DNA from: an uncultured Oscillospiraceae bacterium
GTDB taxonomy: Bacteria; Bacillota; Clostridia; Oscillospirales; Oscillospiraceae
Length of the DNA stretch: 7,284 nt
Reading direction: 5' to 3'
Assembly: GCA_900758315.1 (NCBI GenBank)
Contig: CAAERF010000556.1
Coordinates: 1 to 7,284, forward strand
Shown here: piece by piece, positions 5,796 to 7,284 of the stretch
Layout: each line of letters begins with the position of its first letter
Numbering within the stretch: the first letter of the stretch is position 1
Program-made: the position numbers and the translations under genes
The notes under the pieces: model-generated
The model's input: only the letters and a program-made list of their open reading frames with translations
Databases searched by the model: none
Told to the model about the DNA's origin: nothing

Positions 5796-6628
5796 AGACG
5801 ATTGAAAAAATTTTGGAACAGTCCGTTTCCAGTATTCCCAAAAATACCGAGGATTATTATGGCAAGGACGGTCTGCTTTACTGCGGAAAATGTCATACGC
5901 CAAGGGAAGCGTTCTTCGCAAAAGGCGTCGCTCTGATGGGCAAGAACAAACACCCTGTCGAATGCAGCTGCCAGCGCACGGAAAGAAAAAAGCAGGAAGC
6001 CCTTATCAACCAGCAAAAACACCTTGACCGTGTACGGCGGCTGAAAGCTGAGGGGTTTTCTGACCCGGCAATGCTGGACTGGACCTTTGAAAACGACAAT
6101 GGCCGCAGCCCGCAGATGTACCATGCACACCGCTATGTAGAGCAGTGGCAGGCCATGCGCTCAGAGAACCTAGGGCTGCTCCTCTGGGGCGGCGTAGGCA
6201 CCGGCAAGAGTTTCCTTGCCGGGTGCATTGCAAACGCTCTGATGGAGCAGGAGGTGCCTGTGCGCATGACAAACTTTGCACGAATCCTGAACGAGTTGAA
6301 CGGCAGCTTTTCCGGGCGAAATGATATTGTGGACAAGCTCTGTCGCTATCCCCTGCTTATCATTGACGACTTCGGCATGGAGCGTGGCACCAAATACGCA
6401 CTGGAACAGATCTACAGCATCGTGGACAGCCGATACCGCAGCCGGAAACCACTGATCGTCACCACCAACTTGACGCTGGACGAGATACGCCACCCACAGG
6501 ATACCCCTCATGCCCGCATCTATGACCGCCTGCTGGAAATATGCGTCCCAATCTCCTGTATCGGTGTAAGTTTCCGCAAGGAAACTGCGCAGGAAAAGCT
6601 GGAACGCATGAAACGCTTGATCGGATAA
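5792..6628 (+). CDS. DnaC/IstB-like AAA+ ATPase, probable replicative helicase loader
   Basis: It is predicted to load the host replicative helicase at the element's origin together with the initiator encoded just upstream. With the ATA start it is 278 residues. An N-terminal zinc-binding region has Cys31-x2-Cys34 and Cys58-x-Cys60. The ATPase core shows Walker A GGVGTGKS (133-140), Walker B LLIIDDFG (188-195), sensor I TTN (224-226) and the ARIYDRL segment with Arg246 as likely sensor II or arginine finger. No transposase is adjacent, so a DnaC role is favoured over IstB. The ATA overlaps the TAA of the preceding gene as ATAA, a one-base change from the common ATGA overlap. If ATA is not used, TTG 5813 gives 271 residues but has no ribosome binding site. 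In-frame coding (KTIEKI) between the two supports the longer form. Confidence 0.88.
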   Translation: MKTIEKILEQSVSSIPKNTEDYYGKDGLLYCGKCHTPREAFFAKGVALMGKNKHPVECSCQRTERKKQEALINQQKHLDRVRRLKAEGFSDPAMLDWTFENDNGRSPQMYHAHRYVEQWQAMRSENLGLLLWGGVGTGKSFLAGCIANALMEQEVPVRMTNFARILNELNGSFSGRNDIVDKLCRYPLLIIDDFGMERGTKYALEQIYSIVDSRYRSRKPLIVTTNLTLDEIRHPQDTPHARIYDRLLEICVPISCIGVSFRKETAQEKLERMKRLIG

Positions 6629-6654
6629 ACTGAAAACATTGGAAAACAAAAATT

Positions 6655-6677
6655 GCCGGGTGCAAAAGTCACCCGGC
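6655..6677 (-). terminator. Hairpin before the excisionase gene, terminator-like on the - strand
   Basis: A perfect 8-base-pair stem GCCGGGTG/CACCCGGC encloses a 7-base loop. Read on the - strand it is followed by AATTTTTGTTTT, as in an intrinsic terminator. On the + strand no T-run follows, and the hairpin lies 11 bases before the excisionase Shine-Dalgarno, where it might instead affect messenger processing. The TTG at 6653 is not a good start. Confidence 0.4.
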
Positions 6678-6700
6678 TACAAGGAATTGGAGGTCTGCCT

Positions 6701-7015
6701 ATGAATTTGAATCGGCCTGACATGACCGAAACTGTGAAATCTGAAAATTATACGAATAAGTTCTTGCAAAAGGACACGAATCCCACTACAATGGAAGTGG
6801 TCACTCAAACCAATGCCGTCAAGTCTCCAACTGACAGCCCGGCAACCACGAAACTGGTGTACACGGTGGAAGAGATTGCGCGAATGCTGGCCATCAGCCT
6901 GCGCTCTGCTTACAACCTGTGCAACAGCACCACCGAATTCCGTGTTCTGCGGGTAGGCGGAAGCATCCGTGTACCGAAGGACAGCTTCGATGCGTGGCTC
7001 AACCGGGCAGCTTGA
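6701..7015 (+). CDS. xis: excisionase-like helix-turn-helix protein
   Basis: This 104-residue protein has a polar, probably disordered N-terminal half (1-50). A MerR-like/excisionase helix-turn-helix of the HTH_17 type follows at about 53-102: YTVEEIARMLAISLRSAYNL, then a beta wing VLRVGGSIRVPKDSFDAWL. Proteins of this kind bind attachment-site DNA and steer the integrase towards excision, or regulate it. The stop codon lies 15 bases before the integrase start, the classic xis-int order. ATG 6701 was chosen because GGAGG (6689-6693) is seven bases upstream; a TTG at 6653 would begin inside the hairpin. The N-terminal extension is longer than in typical excisionases of about 60-70 residues, so a purely regulatory role is possible. 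Confidence 0.8.
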   Translation: MNLNRPDMTETVKSENYTNKFLQKDTNPTTMEVVTQTNAVKSPTDSPATTKLVYTVEEIARMLAISLRSAYNLCNSTTEFRVLRVGGSIRVPKDSFDAWLNRAA

Positions 7016-7030
7016 TAAGGAGGCAACAGT

Positions 7031-7284
7031 ATGGCATATATTACAAAACGCGGCAACTCTTACAGCGTCCGCTACACCTACGAAGATGAGCACGGCAAGA
7101 GCTACGACAAATGGGAGAGTTTTCCCACAAAAGAGGAGGCAACAAGCCGAAAGAAACAGATCGAGCACGAACTGGCGGCTGGCACTTTTCTGATTCCGTC
7201 CTCGGTGACGGTGGCAGAGTTCCTCATGGATTGGCTGCCCAAGCAGTGCAGCAAGCACAAGTGGGCACCCAAAACCTACGAATC
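7031..7284 (+). CDS. int: tyrosine-type site-specific integrase, N-terminal part (runs off the window)
   Basis: It is predicted to catalyse integration and excision of the element at attachment sites. Only 84 full codons are visible. They begin MAYITKRGNSYSVRY, which matches the three-stranded arm-binding domain of Tn916/phage-type integrases (residues 1-55: SYSVRYTYEDEHGKSYDKWESFPTKEEA). The start of the SAM-like core-binding domain follows (TVAEFLMDWL...WAPKTYE). The catalytic R-H-R-Y residues would lie outside the window. ATG 7031 is preceded by AAGGAGG at 7017-7023 with seven bases spacing. The stop of the excisionase gene is 15 bases upstream, so the two are co-transcribed. Integrases of this kind usually lie at one end of their element, so the right attachment site is probably a little beyond this window. 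Confidence 0.88.
   Translation, partial: MAYITKRGNSYSVRYTYEDEHGKSYDKWESFPTKEEATSRKKQIEHELAAGTFLIPSSVTVAEFLMDWLPKQCSKHKWAPKTYE

Overview
The window joins ordinary housekeeping chromosome (about 1-2786) to the left part of what looks like a small integrative element (about 3320 to past 7284). GC-rich codon use in the first genes, Gram-positive style ribosome binding sites and the gene families suggest a gut Firmicute of the Oscillospiraceae, Faecalibacterium-like. This is inference from style; no marker gene is present.

Chromosomal part: the 3' end of an alpha-phosphoglucomutase/phosphomannomutase gene (1-1017), a hairpin terminator, a class I mannose-6-phosphate isomerase gene (1108-2022), a strong hairpin terminator, and a gene for an unrecognised membrane-anchored protein (2115-2786). 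The first two enzymes act on glucose, mannose and fructose phosphates. All are on the + strand. From 2787 to 3319 I see no gene. This stretch holds two diverged copies of an intergenic repeat in head-to-head orientation, with hairpins in each.

Non-coding, highly structured part (3320-5068): a sigma-70-like promoter leads into a terminator-like hairpin, then a hairpin of about 29 base pairs ending in a T-run, then a compact nested fold with an alternative pairing. After these comes the most striking feature: an array of about 20 short palindromes (3647-4966). Their stems differ in sequence, most have a CA-NNN-TG apex, and a short GTAAC-type motif recurs between them. The array is split by one small gene for a protein with two zinc knuckles (4163-4498).

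Mobile-element core (5082 to the window end): a RepA_N-type replication initiator, a DnaC/IstB-like helicase loader, a small excisionase-like helix-turn-helix protein and the start of a tyrosine integrase, all on the + strand and tightly packed. Together they suggest an element that excises, integrates and probably replicates after excision. No conjugation genes are visible. The initiator and loader genes both lack a conventional start codon at good Shine-Dalgarno spacing; an ATT and an ATA codon sit there instead. The role of the palindrome array is unknown. An origin or single-strand hairpin region, a long structured RNA, or a target for the zinc-knuckle protein are the main options.
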